Source of the DNA: Paragonimus westermani
Taxonomy: Eukaryota; Platyhelminthes; Trematoda; Plagiorchiida; Troglotrematidae
Reading direction: 5' to 3'
NCBI GenBank assembly: GCA_008508345.1
Contig: QNGE01000901.1
Coordinates: 69,973-133,972, forward strand
Length of the DNA stretch: 64,000 nt
Of the stretch, positions 11,511 through 25,503 are shown one piece after another; within the stretch, counting starts at the first letter, position 1, and each line of letters opens with the position of its first letter. Position numbers and translations under genes: made by a program. The notes below the pieces were generated by a model. The model saw nothing but the letters and a program-made list of their open reading frames with translations. It did no database searches and was not told the DNA's origin.

Positions 11511-14500
11511 CTGCTTGATCGATTAAAAACAAAGCTCAATTGTTTTTGTACACATGAATTTTTGTAGAAACGTAAACAGCGCAGTGAGAAAAGTGAAAGT
11601 TACTAAGCCCGTAATTGTGGCAAACTTATTCAGCCGTACCATGTTTGACATTTTCTTCTCAGATGCTTGCATGTTGTCATTTTCGTTATTTGGTTTCACA
11701 TACAAATCTGTGTTAATGGACTACTGGACAATATTTACGAGAGGTTTATACCGCTGTGTATAGACTTAAGGTGAGAATTTTCCAACTGGATCGCCATCTA
11801 TTAAGCCTAGCCTATTAACGTAACGCTGGATGGAACTGCCATTTAATTTGATTACATCAATAGAAACTGAGCAATTTGGTTATCACATAGAAATGGCTTT
11901 CAATTAAATGAATCCCACAATCTGGAACCTGTCGGATCGCTTCTTTGATGTGAGTACACAGCAGTCGTGATAATTTTAAGGATTACTAGTGTGAACCTAC
12001 GTTGCCATGTGAAGCAAAAATTAACCTGTCAATTTATCTCCTGCAAATGTTTGCGACTGCAATTTCAGCGGCAACCAGTAACATGAACGTTGTGGTAATT
12101 ACAACAGCGATTTTTGACGTAATCAGCCAGTACTTTAACCTGATTTTCTAATCGACGCACCCATGATGGGCGGATATCTGAAACAGGAACCCTAGAAACA
12201 ACGTTTGACCGATGTGTTGGTACGAACAGAGATTCTTGCAGCAAGCTATATCATGTAGTGCAGTGAATGAGACATAAGTATTTGCACAACCCTCGGCCTT
12301 ACTATTTATGATAGGTTATCAGCTGAGGCGATCACCATATTCATAAATTGTTTTCTTGTAGGTTAACTAAATCACACTGTATCTGAATATCTTCTTAACT
12401 ATGCACCAATGCACACGTGCTGTTCCCGCCATTGGCACACCTTACGTCAGTCAGATGAACAATAGAATGATGACCAAATGAGAACCAGTATGCTCTGAAT
12501 TTTGTTTCATTCAAAATCGCCAATAAACACTAAGCATCCTTCCATTCAACGACAGTTAGGTGTCTTTCGACACATACAGATTACCGATTTTGGTTAGGGC
12601 AAAACAGGGTTTATTATGTCACGCTTAAGCCTTTTCAACCGTGTCACATAATGTTCAGACCAGGAATTAGTTCGCAATGTCAAAAAAGGGTGGAGTGGAT
12701 ACCGTTCATCTTGAAAGTAAACAGTGCCTTTCAACCCCTGCTCTTACACACACTCAGTATAGACTGTAGAGGAGTTAAGTATATATACACTTTATCCTGA
12801 TAAACTGTGGTAAATTGCATGACTCGACATAATTTATTCTAATTCATGATTCACTCATGATTGATTTCATTGGGGAAGCGGTCTGGTTTAACTCAAACGC
12901 GTTTCCAAATTTCTGTTTCCATGACAGTCAGTCAAAGAATAAGTATACTACCACCCTTCATGTTACTTCTTCTGGTTGTCTTTGACTATACTAGTCAAGC
13001 AAGTAGAATTACACCTTCTAACAAACGAGTGAATGGACGAGTGCTCACTACAACTCACCGATATCAATAGAATCCTTCTGGATGCTAGATATTATCACAT
13101 TTTGTCTACAAAAAGTCAATATACCTTGCTCGCTACACTGTCCTTGAGTAGCAGAATGAACTTTTCTCATCTCTTTCAGAAAAATATTCTTCACACACTA
13201 GTGATGGTACTGGAATGTGTTTTGTAGCCGAGCGACACCTAAGTGTAGTGGAGTGCACATAATTGGTGTAGCCAGTGTGTAGCTGAGGATCACTCTTGTG
13301 GTTTACACGAATTGGAGCCCAATTTATCACTGGTCGTACACACTGGAGATTGCAAAGAAACATCTGGAGGTTGGACGTCGAAAGAATAAATCTCTGATTA
13401 CCCGAGCACCAAATGTTTGAGTTTGCGGTTATGTATTTATATAGAATGTACCATTTTTTCGTACTATGCTAAGCATTGGTGACCACGGTATTATGGACGC
13501 GGCCTGATACTCACTTAGCAGAGTAGTCACCTCAATTACATGAAACTGTGACACTATAGCATTTAGTAATTTTCTGCACACAAGGGTGGCTTTTGAGAGC
13601 TTTGGAGATTGACGGAATTCGATACCTCAGTCCGTCTGATTGGTAGTTTATAGGTTGCAACATGTCGTTGTGATACATTTACGGATTTAATGAGCCTGAA
13701 TATTTTAATTCCCAATGTTTCGCATACTGATCGCTGGCTGATTTTATATACTTTCTCGTACAGACAACTGAGTACGACCTCGTAAACAGACAACTCTGTC
13801 AAATAGGGTTACCATGGTTCTCCCAGATGCACACTACCGAAAGTCAGTTAATCAGTGAACACCACCTAAATCATAGCATTGATTGTGCATTGTGTCTCTC
13901 ATACAGAGTGGTGCCAGTTCAATCTTTTGCAAGATGATTGAACCGTTGGATACCGAAGAAGTAACCGATACCTGAGTCAGATGTGTCAAGAAGTGTTTGA
14001 GTCCAGTGACTTCTTGTTTGCTAACAAATTATTATGCAGAAATGAACCGTGTCAACATGAAACTGCTGTTGCCGGAATAACCGCCGACTTGGAATTTTGT
14101 TGAAAACTTACAACTGACACAATAATCTTTTTCATTGATTACTCATATGCCTAAGGACGGATAAGCACTAGTACTAATTTAGGGAATGACCCTAAATGAA
14201 AATTTTCAATCTCAAATACGCTTTGTCAGTGTGTCATCTTGCCACATTTTAACTGACGGTTATATATGCATTATCTTCATGTAGACAGTTAGTGGAAAAT
14301 GGCTTTCATACCTCTCGCACAGTTGCGTGTTAAACTGAAAGGGCAAACGATAAGGCAACATTGTAACGGCTTACAGGATATTCTTTAAACGCCAATGTAC
14401 GTAGATATGGAGAGAGATGTAAGTTATGATCAACCACAAGGTAAATTTAGCCACCGAACATTCAGTGACAAGTTAATAGATGCGTTTGTGTGTGCGTTCA

Positions 14501-17484
14501 AACCGGTGAAATTATAGTCCTTCACACAGACATAAAGCCCCAAACGGGTTCGTCGCTTATTTCTTAATTGCTTGATGAAACCAAGATGTTTGACCTGTGA
14601 GAACATTAATCCCAACTACTACATTCATTTGCTTGTGATCATCAGACACGTCAGGTAAACTTACCTGACAGACAAGAGGTTAAGTGACTTCAAGTTATTA
14701 CGTCAGTTTATAGTGATGAATTATATGCATACTTCAACTATTTTCTACCGTAATCCAACTTTTCTATCATAAGTCCGCCAAGTTGACTGACTATTTTCGT
14801 TGTTTTGATATGTGGGTCCTCTTTTGAGATAGATTTTACGCATTTAGCATGGCAATCCGTTGTTGTGCACACATTCTTCTGTCAACACAGTATCACTAGT
14901 GCTAGTGGTGAGTTCCAGAATTTGTGCAGCGAAAGCCTCTTGTGGTGATTGGCGTGCGAAAGTGAAATTTGGGTTTGACCATTGTGAGAGGCTGATACAA
15001 AAAGAATGCCGCCGACTAGCGACTCATTTTTGGCAATCACAACTGGGTGCCGAAAAAGAAATGTTGCGATATGTTGAAATTTCGTTCACTCCCATCAGTC
15101 GCAAACGTAAAATATGAAGGTTGCATATAACAGACAATTAGCGATAGGATATGAACACTCAGTCACACCACGTATTACGTCATCAACACCACATCAACCC
15201 TAGGGGTGGCTTCAAACAATTTTGTGCATGTAGGGCCCGCTGGTGAGATCTAACCAACATTGTTTTCCTAAAAGCCACCGGCTTCGGGTTTTGATTGCGT
15301 AATGATATTTTTAACTAGCTAAGTGGGTCAACCTGGTGACCTGTTATCATGAGGTGTCTGTCACTCGATAATCCGGGGCTTCGAGCAACGTGTTCACCGG
15401 TTTGAGTGTGTTGTGTCTTGGGTTATTTTAAAATATTCGGGATTTGTGCTGCCACTCGCTGAAATAGCCGTAGGTCTGTCCGACTTACATAAACGCCATC
15501 ATAACTTCAAGCGAATTGACGGACAACACGAGGGACGGGATAGTCAGACAAATTGCGTTCACGATTGGGTGGAACGGGTTCTTTGGTGGTTTGAACCAAG
15601 CGTAATTGAACAGTCACATACGTTCGGGATCGGCCAGATTTTAATCTGGGCCTAATGTCGTTTGCCAGATGACCCCCTTTGGATTGCAGAAATCGAAACG
15701 TACCTTTCTTTTGTACTGTTTCTTCATCATGCAGTGAATGTCTGTGAAGTCTTCAGGATATCTGTTTGCCAGTAACGTTTATCTAGGCATTCTCTGTTCC
15801 ATCAAATACGGCCGGCCCTAAGAAATACAGTTCTAACCAAACCCCGCTTGTTACATATAACTTGCATGTTCTGGGTTTGCAACAGATGAGAGTAAATGAA
15901 ATATTAACATATCGCAATATGTCTTCTTTCTGTACTGATGATGTCTGCTGACTTTCGTTTATTTGTGCGTGTCTTGCATTAAGATCGATATTGTTCGCGT
16001 CCGTAGTTCCTTACTCGACCTGTTGCAAATCTGAACTGTTTGTTTTAATCTCATGACAGGTCATTCGAACGTGTCTGGCTATGTGTGTTGTTCCTATTAC
16101 GGCCGATAACTCGTTCCTATCGTGAGCTCATTTGAATTGATAAATGCCTACTGATCATAATCCGTGTATCACAACCGAGGAAATCGGTCAAAATGTCTTT
16201 GCAGAGTATGCCTAATTGAGTTCGCTTACATGTTCCAAATTTATCCGAGAACATAGCTGCCTTATATTATCTCCAGCTAAAATTGTCTCCATTTATGTGA
16301 AAGGCACTCGGTATGCTTTCATTCTTTTCCATGGTACTCACGTAAATCCGAATGATATTTAAAAAAGCGGCCTGCTCTATTCTTTCCGGGTTAGCTTACT
16401 CCAGTTGTATCGATCGACCATCTGTATGCAATAAGGATGACCTACTTAAAGAAGCACCTTTAAGATTCAAATCTTGTAACCCGAAATTTACAAGCTGTCT
16501 TCAAACTGCTGCTTTTTCTCGACGCACCGTGGCTGAGTACAACCAGTTTGTCACAGACTACCTCTCTACCCTAATCTCTCTGTATAAGCTCATAGATGGT
16601 AAGAAAATGACGGTTACGTTTTTCATGTCAACTATATTTGTTGAAACTGTACAACCATATTGTCCTACGCAAAGGTAGAAATGAACACGAAATTGCGGTA
16701 AGCAATATGAGATATTGTTCATTCTAATAAGCAAACGAACAAATCTACGAGCTTCAAGGAAAACAATATGCGAAATGTGCAGAAGCTTTCAGATATACTT
16801 AATATACCACCAATCTGCGCTTACTATAACAAATCGTAGGATTACGTGTTACTGGAAAAGAGGAGCAACCGTGCTCAGCGCTCATTCACTATCAGTTACA
16901 GTTTCAACTGAAGTTGATAGGCACCACTGTGCTGTTGATAATCGTTGTCTTAATATGAGACTCGACAAGCCCTTTCTAACATAGTTACATACTCAAGCAG
17001 ATCCGTGTCTATGTCCTTTCGCGACACAACACAACATACATATATATTTTCAATGTGAAATAAAACTTGCTCTGCAAAACCCTACTCGCAAACTATTTGT
17101 CTTTTCTGTTAAGAATAATGCCCACTGTTTGCAAATCGGTTGAGACTAACTAAGATGAATCGACTCGCCAGCTTTGATAAAAAAACCACACTAAATAAGC
17201 AGCAAAACAACAACAACATGCGTACTCCACAGAAGACAACACAGTAGAAGTATGCGTTAATACACCATCAACCTTTCATCTGCTTTCGGTAGATACACCT
17301 TGTAAACATCACCGAGAATTAGTACTGTGTGTTAATTCTTCTGTTGATGTATGTGTAAACGGTTTCTATTGCAACGAACAGGACCATATTCAACCTGTTT
17401 TCTCGATCAGAGTATGTGATCAGAAAAATCACTTGAGTAAGTGGATCATTTGCCAGTGAAGTTTATAACAAGGCAGACACTCAC
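11511..17484 (-). other. Receptor intron, 6.0 kb
   Basis: Bounded by CAC|GTGAGT at 17484 and CAAGCAG at 11511. Searched on both strands; only short unrelated ORFs and no clear repeats. Confidence 0.85.
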
Positions 17485-18141
17485 GTGACTCTCATCATCG
17501 AGTAATAGCAAGTGTCGCTTTTCGTTCAAATGGGTAGGGATCTCACTGACTGCAGACAGTTGACCAACTTCCAATGAGTAACACAAGTTTCGCCCTGTGC
17601 TAAGCGACTGACCACCACTCACGAATTTCTTTATATCCACCTGCGTGTTTAATTGCTTCGGGCGGGCGACCAATCTCCTTCTCGGTTTCCCACGGGTCCA
17701 TAAGCGTTCACACAAAATATTCAAACGACCGGTTCTTGACATCTGTGCCCACCCCTGTTTGGCGGTTATTGAAGACCATTCTTGATCCTCATCGGGCGGT
17801 ATTTGTTTGATTACAGCCCAAGCAATCAGCAGACCAATTGCAATCAGTAGAATCACGAGTCCGGATAGAGCAGCGATGGTGCCCACTGTTTCAGCAGAGA
17901 GAAACACCCCTTGTTCGAAAGTGAGCAACTGATGATCCCACAAGAACAAATCGTCTGAGTTTGTCATATTCGGTTGGTCCGGCTGAACTGATTCGTGAAT
18001 ATCATGTGAACTGTCTTCTTTCACATCTCCTCCGGATATGATGAGAACTTGATATGCACTCGCGGAACAAACCAGGTCCCCAGTCCGGTGATCTCGCACC
18101 CGAAATTTATAGATTGATGGGCAAATGGAGGCGCATTTCCA
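17485..18141 (-). CDS. EGFR: EGFR-like receptor, membrane span and juxtamembrane exon
   Basis: A 219-codon exon, phase 0 at both ends. Residues 1-30 (WKCASICPSIYKFRVRD to CSASAY) finish the cysteine-rich region. Residues 31-86 are an acidic stalk with sequon NMT. The single membrane helix is at about residues 87-111 (about 17809-17883), rich in Leu, Ile and Ala and followed by K. The cytoplasmic part has an acidic start (PPDEDQEW), then a strongly basic run (RGKPRRRLVARPK) and a Ser/Leu-rich end. This juxtamembrane segment is about 110 residues, against roughly 40 in human EGFR. The acceptor (TTATCCAAG) is weak but gives the right phase; the donor CAC|GTGAGT is strong. Confidence 0.92.
17809..17883 (-). 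other. Predicted transmembrane helix of the receptor
   Basis: About 25 residues, beginning after SAETV and ending before KQIPPDED, with only Gly, Ala, Ser, Leu, Ile, Val, Thr and one Trp. It is the only hydrophobic run of this length in the assembled protein and sits between cysteine-rich and basic cytoplasmic parts, as expected for a type I receptor. Confidence 0.9.
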
Positions 18142-21100
18142 CTTGGATAACAAGCGTGAAAGACAGATAGTTCATAGTTCAAATTTATACTGCTCACAAT
18201 TTTGGGCAAATTTTCTTGAAATTGTTCCCAATGCATTATGTCACGCCTTTTGACGTGAAAATTTGTCTTGTGTTTTTAGTTATCTTGATTGTATGCAAAT
18301 TGAGAAATAATTTATTTCCTCACCTCCAGCTATGCGTACAACCTATTAATTGGATAGTTTTCAGTCTTCTTCAAGTGAACCAGTAAGTTTCCTGTAGACG
18401 GATCTTCTCATCATGCGATCTGAGCTTCGAGTAACTAGAACGTCTAGGTCTTAAAGACGGTTATTCGCTTTGTTCCGTCTCTTTTGGTTTTGAGTTCGAG
18501 TGTGCTTGATTCAACTTAAGAATAACGTATTTGAGTCACTAGAACTCTCAAAAATGGTCAAAATATCATCTACGTAGCATCCGTAAAATTCCCGTTTTGA
18601 CGGGTTTTCGCGTAATGTGAATTCTACCCTAGCCATGAAGAATTCCACTAGAACTGAACCCAGTGGACTTCCCATCACAACCACTTCCGCTTGTCGAGAC
18701 CAAACGCCTGTGTACCTGCAGTATGAGCTACATCGAGAGGACAGAGTGACAACTGGCTGTTCGTGTCAAGGAGCATGCTCCCCAATGGCTGGATACTCAC
18801 TTGGAAACACCAAGCGCCTGTATGGACGCCGATGGACGGCTTCGAGCACCATCGGTCGCAAATCACACAGTGCGAACGGGGAACAGAATCCAAGGTCCTG
18901 ACACATTCTCAGTGCTTTTTCGGAGTAACCGGAAACGCACAATCCAGTTTGCTGAAGTTGTGGCTATCAAACATCACAGTCCCACCCTGTGAGTTCAAAA
19001 ACCATTTGTGTTGACGCTGAGGCTAACCTGTCAGTCGGCATACCCACAACTTTGGTTTTCAGTTTTGTGTCTGTCTGTTTAATCTGTCGAGCCCTGACTT
19101 CCGCTTGGCGGAATTCTGACTCGTTTAAAATCAGTCATATGTCCGCGTGTGATCGGAATGCGCGAAATGTTACTCCGTAGAACATCACATGAATTGCTTC
19201 CTCACATTGTTTTATACAGATTCAGTTATCCCTATAATTAGGGTGTATACTGAACGGAGCCGACTTTCGTCTTGGTTTACCAGATTGTTTGCTTCGTATA
19301 TATTTGACATACATCTTAGGTAACCTGTCGCGCTTTGTAAGTGCTGACCGGAATAATATGAGACAGAAATCCGGATGCTCATTTCCATTTATAAAACGAA
19401 TAAAAATACGACAGAACTAACGACGGTAGTTGGTTGCTCAATACTCCATTTTCGCTTGCACCGAAAATGACACTCAAACTGATGACCATAACTGTCAACA
19501 AGTTCGGGGTTATTCTCTAATACTACGTTAGTTCTATTCCACTTTCATTGCGTCCTATTACAGGAGGGGTTTATTACACACGCAATCCGTTTGAGAAGTT
19601 GTCTATGAACCGACAATTTTTACCGTTAGGTTTTGAGTTTATTTCGGTTTACAACAGGAAGGTATCGTACGTCAAACCATTAGGAATAATGCTGAATAGT
19701 AACAAGGGCCAACAAGCGGTCTAGCGGTCTCTAGATCACAAGTGTACCTTACGGCTCCTGCCATGTTCGTGTACTGACTGATTTCTTGTGCACTCTTTTT
19801 TAAAAAGCACCCACTTAAAAACCGTTCATTCCGACCACATTCTTGGTACGTCTAGAAGGGCAAAACAAGCGTAGTTGTGCTCATGGAAACTGGATCAAAT
19901 AAAACTTGTCGTTTTTCTTTTCTTCTGAGTTAAAGTCTGAAGATACGGTTTATGCCTTGCGGTTGTCTGCTTTTTTGGGGCAATTTCTGGTCGAGGTACC
20001 ATGATGAGAAAAGGTTTTCACGTGATACACTTTGTTCTTTACGAATTTCTGTCATCGCACTCATGTCACACAGGTGTTATCAACTGAGCTTCCAAAATGA
20101 ATCTACAGGTGTATAGGCTACGTGAACACAGCTCACTTAGAATTTGATTCAAAAATGACAGTTTTTAAAGGATAGTTCACGCTTGCCTTTGACATGTATG
20201 CCAGTTAACCTAATCTGGAGGATATCGCACAACTTCAGAAGACAAACGAAAGCAAAACGCTTTGATTCCATATTCAAGTTCAGAATTATTCAGAAGCTAC
20301 CCTAACCACATGCATGTTAACAAAATATGCCCGTAGAACAGGAGATTATCAAATAAACGTATCTAAGCAACTTGGAGTCTCTTGCTTATGTGCATTTTGT
20401 GGATTGTTCGATTGAGCACACGCGTAGTAGAAAATGTCCTGGTCTGAAAAGCAGTTTAATTGTTCTTCACTTGCTGTTAAACCATTTGTCTGAATTATTG
20501 ACAAGCAGCTTCTCACACTAACTTAGATGTTGTACTTGTTCACCCATTGAACTCACAGGCCTCCTGAAACTCATCAAAGTTGGTTGAGTTCTACTGGTTC
20601 TCCGATGAAGCAATACATAATCAAACTCTGTCAGGTTGCTCTCAGTGTGTTGCTGATTAGGCTCACAATATTTGATGGTATTTTGTTGGTGATGCTAGGG
20701 ATAGTAACTATTAACCATTATACCAAGAGATCAACCGACGATTACACGTGATGATGACTGGATAACTGCAAGCGTTGGTACTATCTCATATTACAAACAG
20801 TAGTCTAATTGTTCAAGACTGAATTGTTGGGCAGCTGGTTTAATTTGTTCGATCTCATCATCATCATTCATTCCAGAGAATGGAACAGAAGCCTTATGGA
20901 CAGTACAACACAGTGACCGAGCTAATTACCTACTAGATCACTGAGATACGGTTACAAAAATGCTATGCGAACTAATTCCGGTTTCATGAATCTTGGGTTT
21001 GAATCTTTCGCCTGTTGTGTGGTTGAACAAGCTATCCACTACTTACCCAATAAACAGTGAAACTACCTACAAGGAAAACCTTCTCCTAACTGATTCTAGG

Positions 21101-21575
21101 GCAATGATGATCGCTTCCTGGTTTGCAAGGTAATCACAGACGGATGATGAAGTTTGCCAGAATGGAAAATGAATTGCAAATAAATTAAAGTTGTTAAGGA
21201 AACTGAAGCCATGTATACTTTGATCGCCTACGGTCTATCGACTATCAGGTGATGACTGGTACTGCTATGGGGAGATGTCTACTGTCTCTACTCTACACGT
21301 ATCGAAGCTAGAAACAATGCTCTGTTAAGGTTCTTGTTAGCACTCACGCAGGTGAATATCTTTTAACCGTTGAGTAGAAACGAATGACTGTCTGGAGGAA
21401 AACGCAGCTAGAACGAGCAAAAAACGGTCCAAGAATGATGCAATTTTCCATGCTCACAAGCTAAGAGCATACATAAATCCACTTTGACGCCATAAATACT
21501 CGAAATTACTTCAGGATCGCAGAAGTTGGTCTTCTGGATGCGGTAAGCACAACAACTAAGGAAGTAACCTCTTAC
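18142..21575 (-). other. Receptor intron, 3.4 kb, with a Penelope-like remnant
   Basis: Bounded by ACG|GTAAGA at 21575 and TTATCCAAG at 18142. Contains the same-strand Penelope-like fragment at 18.5-19.2 kb. The rest shows no genes; a GGTTTGAATC box at 20996 hints at old tRNA-related sequence. Confidence 0.85.
18520..19180 (-). pseudogene. Penelope-like element reverse transcriptase remnant
   Basis: On the minus strand 18720-18550 reads VVMGSPLGSVLVEFFMARVEF, then EFYGCYVDDILTIFE. MGSPLGP-x-L and YVDD are the paired palm motifs of Penelope-like reverse transcriptases, and the ~25-residue spacing between them is right. Upstream (18.75-19.17 kb) other frames give FRQAEVRARQIKQTDTK and a stretch that may be the element's N-terminal part, but frames shift and stops intervene. 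Downstream of YVDD the frame ends within about 20 codons. The fragment is inactive. Confidence 0.7.
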
Positions 21576-21766
21576 CGTGGTCAGTTGCCGGTTCAAATAG
21601 ACCTTTACTCGTCGACATCGTAGACATTCGGCTGAAGACGGACCAAAGCAACCCAACCGGCAGAAGGGATGACATGAACGGCAAACGAACAGACTTTTTG
21701 GTCCTCTGCTAGATTCCGATAATCTTCCGGAACCGGAAAACGGATGTGTTGCGTTGGGATATGTTC
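21576..21766 (-). CDS. EGFR: EGFR-like receptor, cysteine-rich domain 2, fourth exon
   Basis: Starts after ACATACGCCAAG with GA, completing Gly; then TYPNATHPFSGSGRLSE. The second half reads VCRSCHPFCRLGCFGP followed by ECLRCRR, matching EGFR HVCHLCHPNCTYGCTGPG near the end of domain IV. Donor ACG|GTAAGA, phase 0. An upstream reading frame of about 30 codons continues past the acceptor, but the phase-consistent junction CPDG-TYPN makes this boundary convincing. Sequon NAT. Confidence 0.92.
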
Positions 21767-24384
21767 CTTGGCGTATGTTTTGGGGATTCATGAAGTCCGT
21801 GCGTGTGCGAGAAAGTAAGACGACAGATAATTTCGGTAAATAAAACTGAAACGATGAAATCAAGATTTCGATACACACTTGAACAGTCAATTGTTTAGTC
21901 CAGTCAGTATGACTTTACCAGCAATAATCTTGGGCCTGATATCCTCTCAAACACCTATTGCTGAACACTATCAACATCTCTCCGAGAAAACGCATTGGAT
22001 GACTTCCAGAACCAAGCTTACGAACACTGCTTGTATACTGTACGCAAGGTTCACTGCTCTTGCTAGGTTATGCTATATTATTAAGTATTTGTAAATGGGT
22101 TACTGTAAACTAGCATGTTTCACGTGATACTGAATAAATATTGATCACCTATCAAGTAGTCAGTTCCAACTGGCCCCCTTTCTATATGACTCCCATTCAT
22201 TTCACCGAAGCTTCTCAATTCCAAGAAGATGTAGTTATGCTGATGGTGTTGTCCGGCTCACTGAGTGATCCAATTAGCATTGTTGTTTGTAAGTCATCGT
22301 GTTAGCTCCATAGGTACATATAACCACAGATCTTATCATCCGTCCGATGAGCTGTGACAGATACTGATATAGACACATGCGGTTCCATGGTAAGATGAAC
22401 GGATTGATTTATGAAATACATATCCGATGGCCAGGATTACACATAAACCTACCCGTTCGATGTAAAAACTAACAGCAATCGCGAGTTCTCGCGAAGGCTG
22501 CATAGTTCACTGTATGGACTAAGCAAAACGCGCTCTGGCAACTCAAAACGGTTAGGATGACTGGCTGAAAATTGCCTTAGTTACTAGATTGCGGAAATAG
22601 TAATTCTGCTTCCCCCCATTATTTCACTCCCGGTGGTCGTCATTCCACTCATTTTTACGGGTATCAAGCTGACGAATTGATTTCGTGGATTAGTGGGGAC
22701 CTAACAACGAGATGTGCAGTCAAGAATAAAGGCCAAATACAACGCAGAAATTTTCTTAACCAGTATAGGGAATCACACGTATAGCGGGCTAATTATGTCA
22801 AAGAAAATGTTTCAAATATTGGCAACGATTACCTCTTTAGATAATGAGAAGATTGCCTAGGTTTACTGTTGTATTTGCTGTAAACTTAATGTAATGTTGA
22901 GCATCTGCAACAGTACAAGACTGAAATAGGCCATTCCAAGTGAACTGAAAAAATAAATGGTAATCTTTACTGCAGACGTCCTTTTGAAAGAGCATCAAAG
23001 AAGGAGAAGGAACAAGTAGTCGTCATCAACAAATGAGAAAAGAATGGGTACATCAGTGATGCAGTGACTGAAACGGTATGACGGACTGTAGTATGAAGAG
23101 AGGATCATTCACTGAAGAGTAATGTTACCACTGGATGCAAAAATTCCCACCCGATCCCCAGTGCGAGATGATAAATCATTTCTCGGTGTTCATATGTTCG
23201 CCGAGCTTGACATTTAGGTTGCAAACGTCTCATCACCCGACCTACAAACAACACCATCACTGTTCCCAACCATCAGAAATCATTTCTCGTTGCATATGTC
23301 ACATTTTGTGCTTTGGAACGCAAAACTAAAAGGCACGTTTGCTGTAGAAATAGGGAAACTAATCAGACAGACACTGTACTCATTCGTTCTCAACTCCAGC
23401 AAAGTAGAATAGGGCATCATCACGAGAAACATCAAAGAGGGGCAGAAAAAGGAATATAGTGTCATGATCGTTACATACACCAAGAAAGGGCTGTTCCAGT
23501 AATAAAAACGAATCAGGTAAATTAACTAAGTTACAAACACTGTGAATTTATGTCATGATAGTACGCTGTATGGGTTAAGTGGACCATCTGCACTCATCAC
23601 TGTCGGCTTGATATGAGCTATCTGTAACACAATCGCCAATGTCTATTTGAACAACTGGTCTGGTCGATGGGGTGTATGAAACCAAGAGATAACATTCCAT
23701 TCATTCTGAGTGCATCTATCATGGCGATAGATGGATGCACCAACAGTTCTTTCACATATATAAGTGAAAATCTGTGCTGTTCAGGAATAAAAACTTTGAG
23801 CAGTGAAGCAGGTTTCGATAACTGACCAGTGGCAGGTGATCAGTGAGGATTTCGGGTATACACTGACTGACGAGTGAATCAACTTAACGTTTTGTATGTT
23901 GAACAGAACAAGCTAGATTTGTCAACACGTTACATAGAATCTCAACAAGTCACCACGTTGTATGCTAGAGGACCGTAGTCTTTTGACCAAATTAAGTCTC
24001 AGTGCATTTGTCCCACTTCATAAAAATGTGCCAGATGCTTCACTGAATATATCCACCACAAGAAATAGACTGAGATTTCAGTGTAAGAACCTACCTGGCA
24101 CACGTGATGTTAGGTTCCATTAAAGAAGACCTTGAAGTTATAGTACAGTGAAGTGAGCCAACTACCTCTCAAAGTAATTTTGAAAATCTTGACAAAACAC
24201 TGCGATGTAATTCCGAAATAGACAAGTAACACAGCCGTTTACTTGTTTTTTAACGATACATCTCATTTTTCCTGTCGTTTTATGTAGTGTTACTTGAGAA
24301 TAAACAAATTCCAGATAATCTTTCCTCACTGTACCCACTAGGCTGCATGTCCCACCCAATATCTTGAAGCCTTTGTTATTATTG

Positions 24385-25503
24385 TGTGCTGAAAATATCG
24401 AGTTTTATTTTCAAAACATGGGATTTGAACAAATGGACGAGGTTGCGATAGGGAGCCCTGTATGACCGATTTTGGTTGAATTATTCATGTCTATGATTGA
24501 ACTCCGCCTCGCGAATACACTGCATGACCCCGCTTTATCGTCGGTATGTGGACGACATAATAGAATTCGCACAAGACAAAAAGACCACGGGAAAACTATT
24601 GGATCTACTGAACTCTTCACATCGAAATCTAATGTTATCATACGACTTTGAAAGGGAAGACAAGCTCGCCTTTCTGGACATCAGCATCAAGCGGCGGAAT
24701 GATGGTACAGTGTGTCGATCGGTACATCGTAATTCTACCTGGGGATGACCATATTCAAATTTCAACAGTTTCTAACCTATACGACACAAACGTTCGTTGG
24801 TTCGTTGTTTGCAGAGCGCGAACTAAATGTACAGGTGATATACTGGATGTCAAGTTGAAATTTATCCGTGGGACCCTGCTCTCCAAAGCTTATCCACTGG
24901 TTTTCATTGACTTTCACAGTAAGCCGAAATTAATGAACTCACAAGAAACGTCTGCCTCGAAGAAACCGGTGTGCATGCAGTTACCGTACAAAGGAGGTAG
25001 TAATATGTCGCTTCTAACGCGACGACTGATGCAGGCCATCCAACGGACCTCCAATGCAGGTACCTCGCGGTTACCCAGTCGCAAGAGATCACTCACCCTT
25101 CTTCATATTAATACGCGGAATTTAGACCTGTTCACTTCACAGTGTATCTACCAGTTCACATGCAGCTGCGGTGACGTTTGCCTTGGTGGAACTGATCAGA
25201 ATTAAGGAACACGTGCCCAAGCATACCGAGAACTTGATTTGTTGCGTGCTCCGACACGACCCTACCAAACAACGCAAGCCGGCTTCTTCGATCGCCGGAC
25301 ACCTACTAGAGACCGGTCATGTGGTCGATCCGACAAATGCTTTTCGTGTGTTGATGCGTCATCACAAGCCTATCATTCTTAAGTCATTCGAGGCGCTGCT
25401 AGTTACGCGTAGCAAGTCGGTTTCGTGTGCAAAAGCTCTTGACCTTGAACCTCCGTCTGCCATGGTTTTGAGCAATGACAGACTAGAGTATACATTCACT
25501 TGA
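24385..25503 (+). pseudogene. Penelope-like element: reverse transcriptase and GIY-YIG-type endonuclease, broken
   Basis: Order of motifs: NMGFEQMDEVAIGSPV (stop at 24463-24465), then YRRYVDDIIEFAQ, LAFLDISIKRRNDGT and VHR-x-STW in the 24.53-24.75 kb part. After a frame change come YDTNVRWFVVCRARTKCTGD and KPVCMQLPYKGG. The endonuclease part begins CIYQFTCSCGDVCLGG (weakened GIY and YIG motifs), then RIKEHVPKHTE, and ends SIAGHLLETGHVVD...AFRVL with stop at 25501-25503. This RT then GIY-YIG order is diagnostic of Penelope-like elements. At least three frame changes and one stop make it inactive; the 5' part is missing. Confidence 0.85.

Noticed and set aside
22320..22400. CCGATGAG stretch resembling a hammerhead core of a schistosome SINE
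   Set aside because: The core needs CTGATGAG and a matching GAAA after a stem; neither is present.
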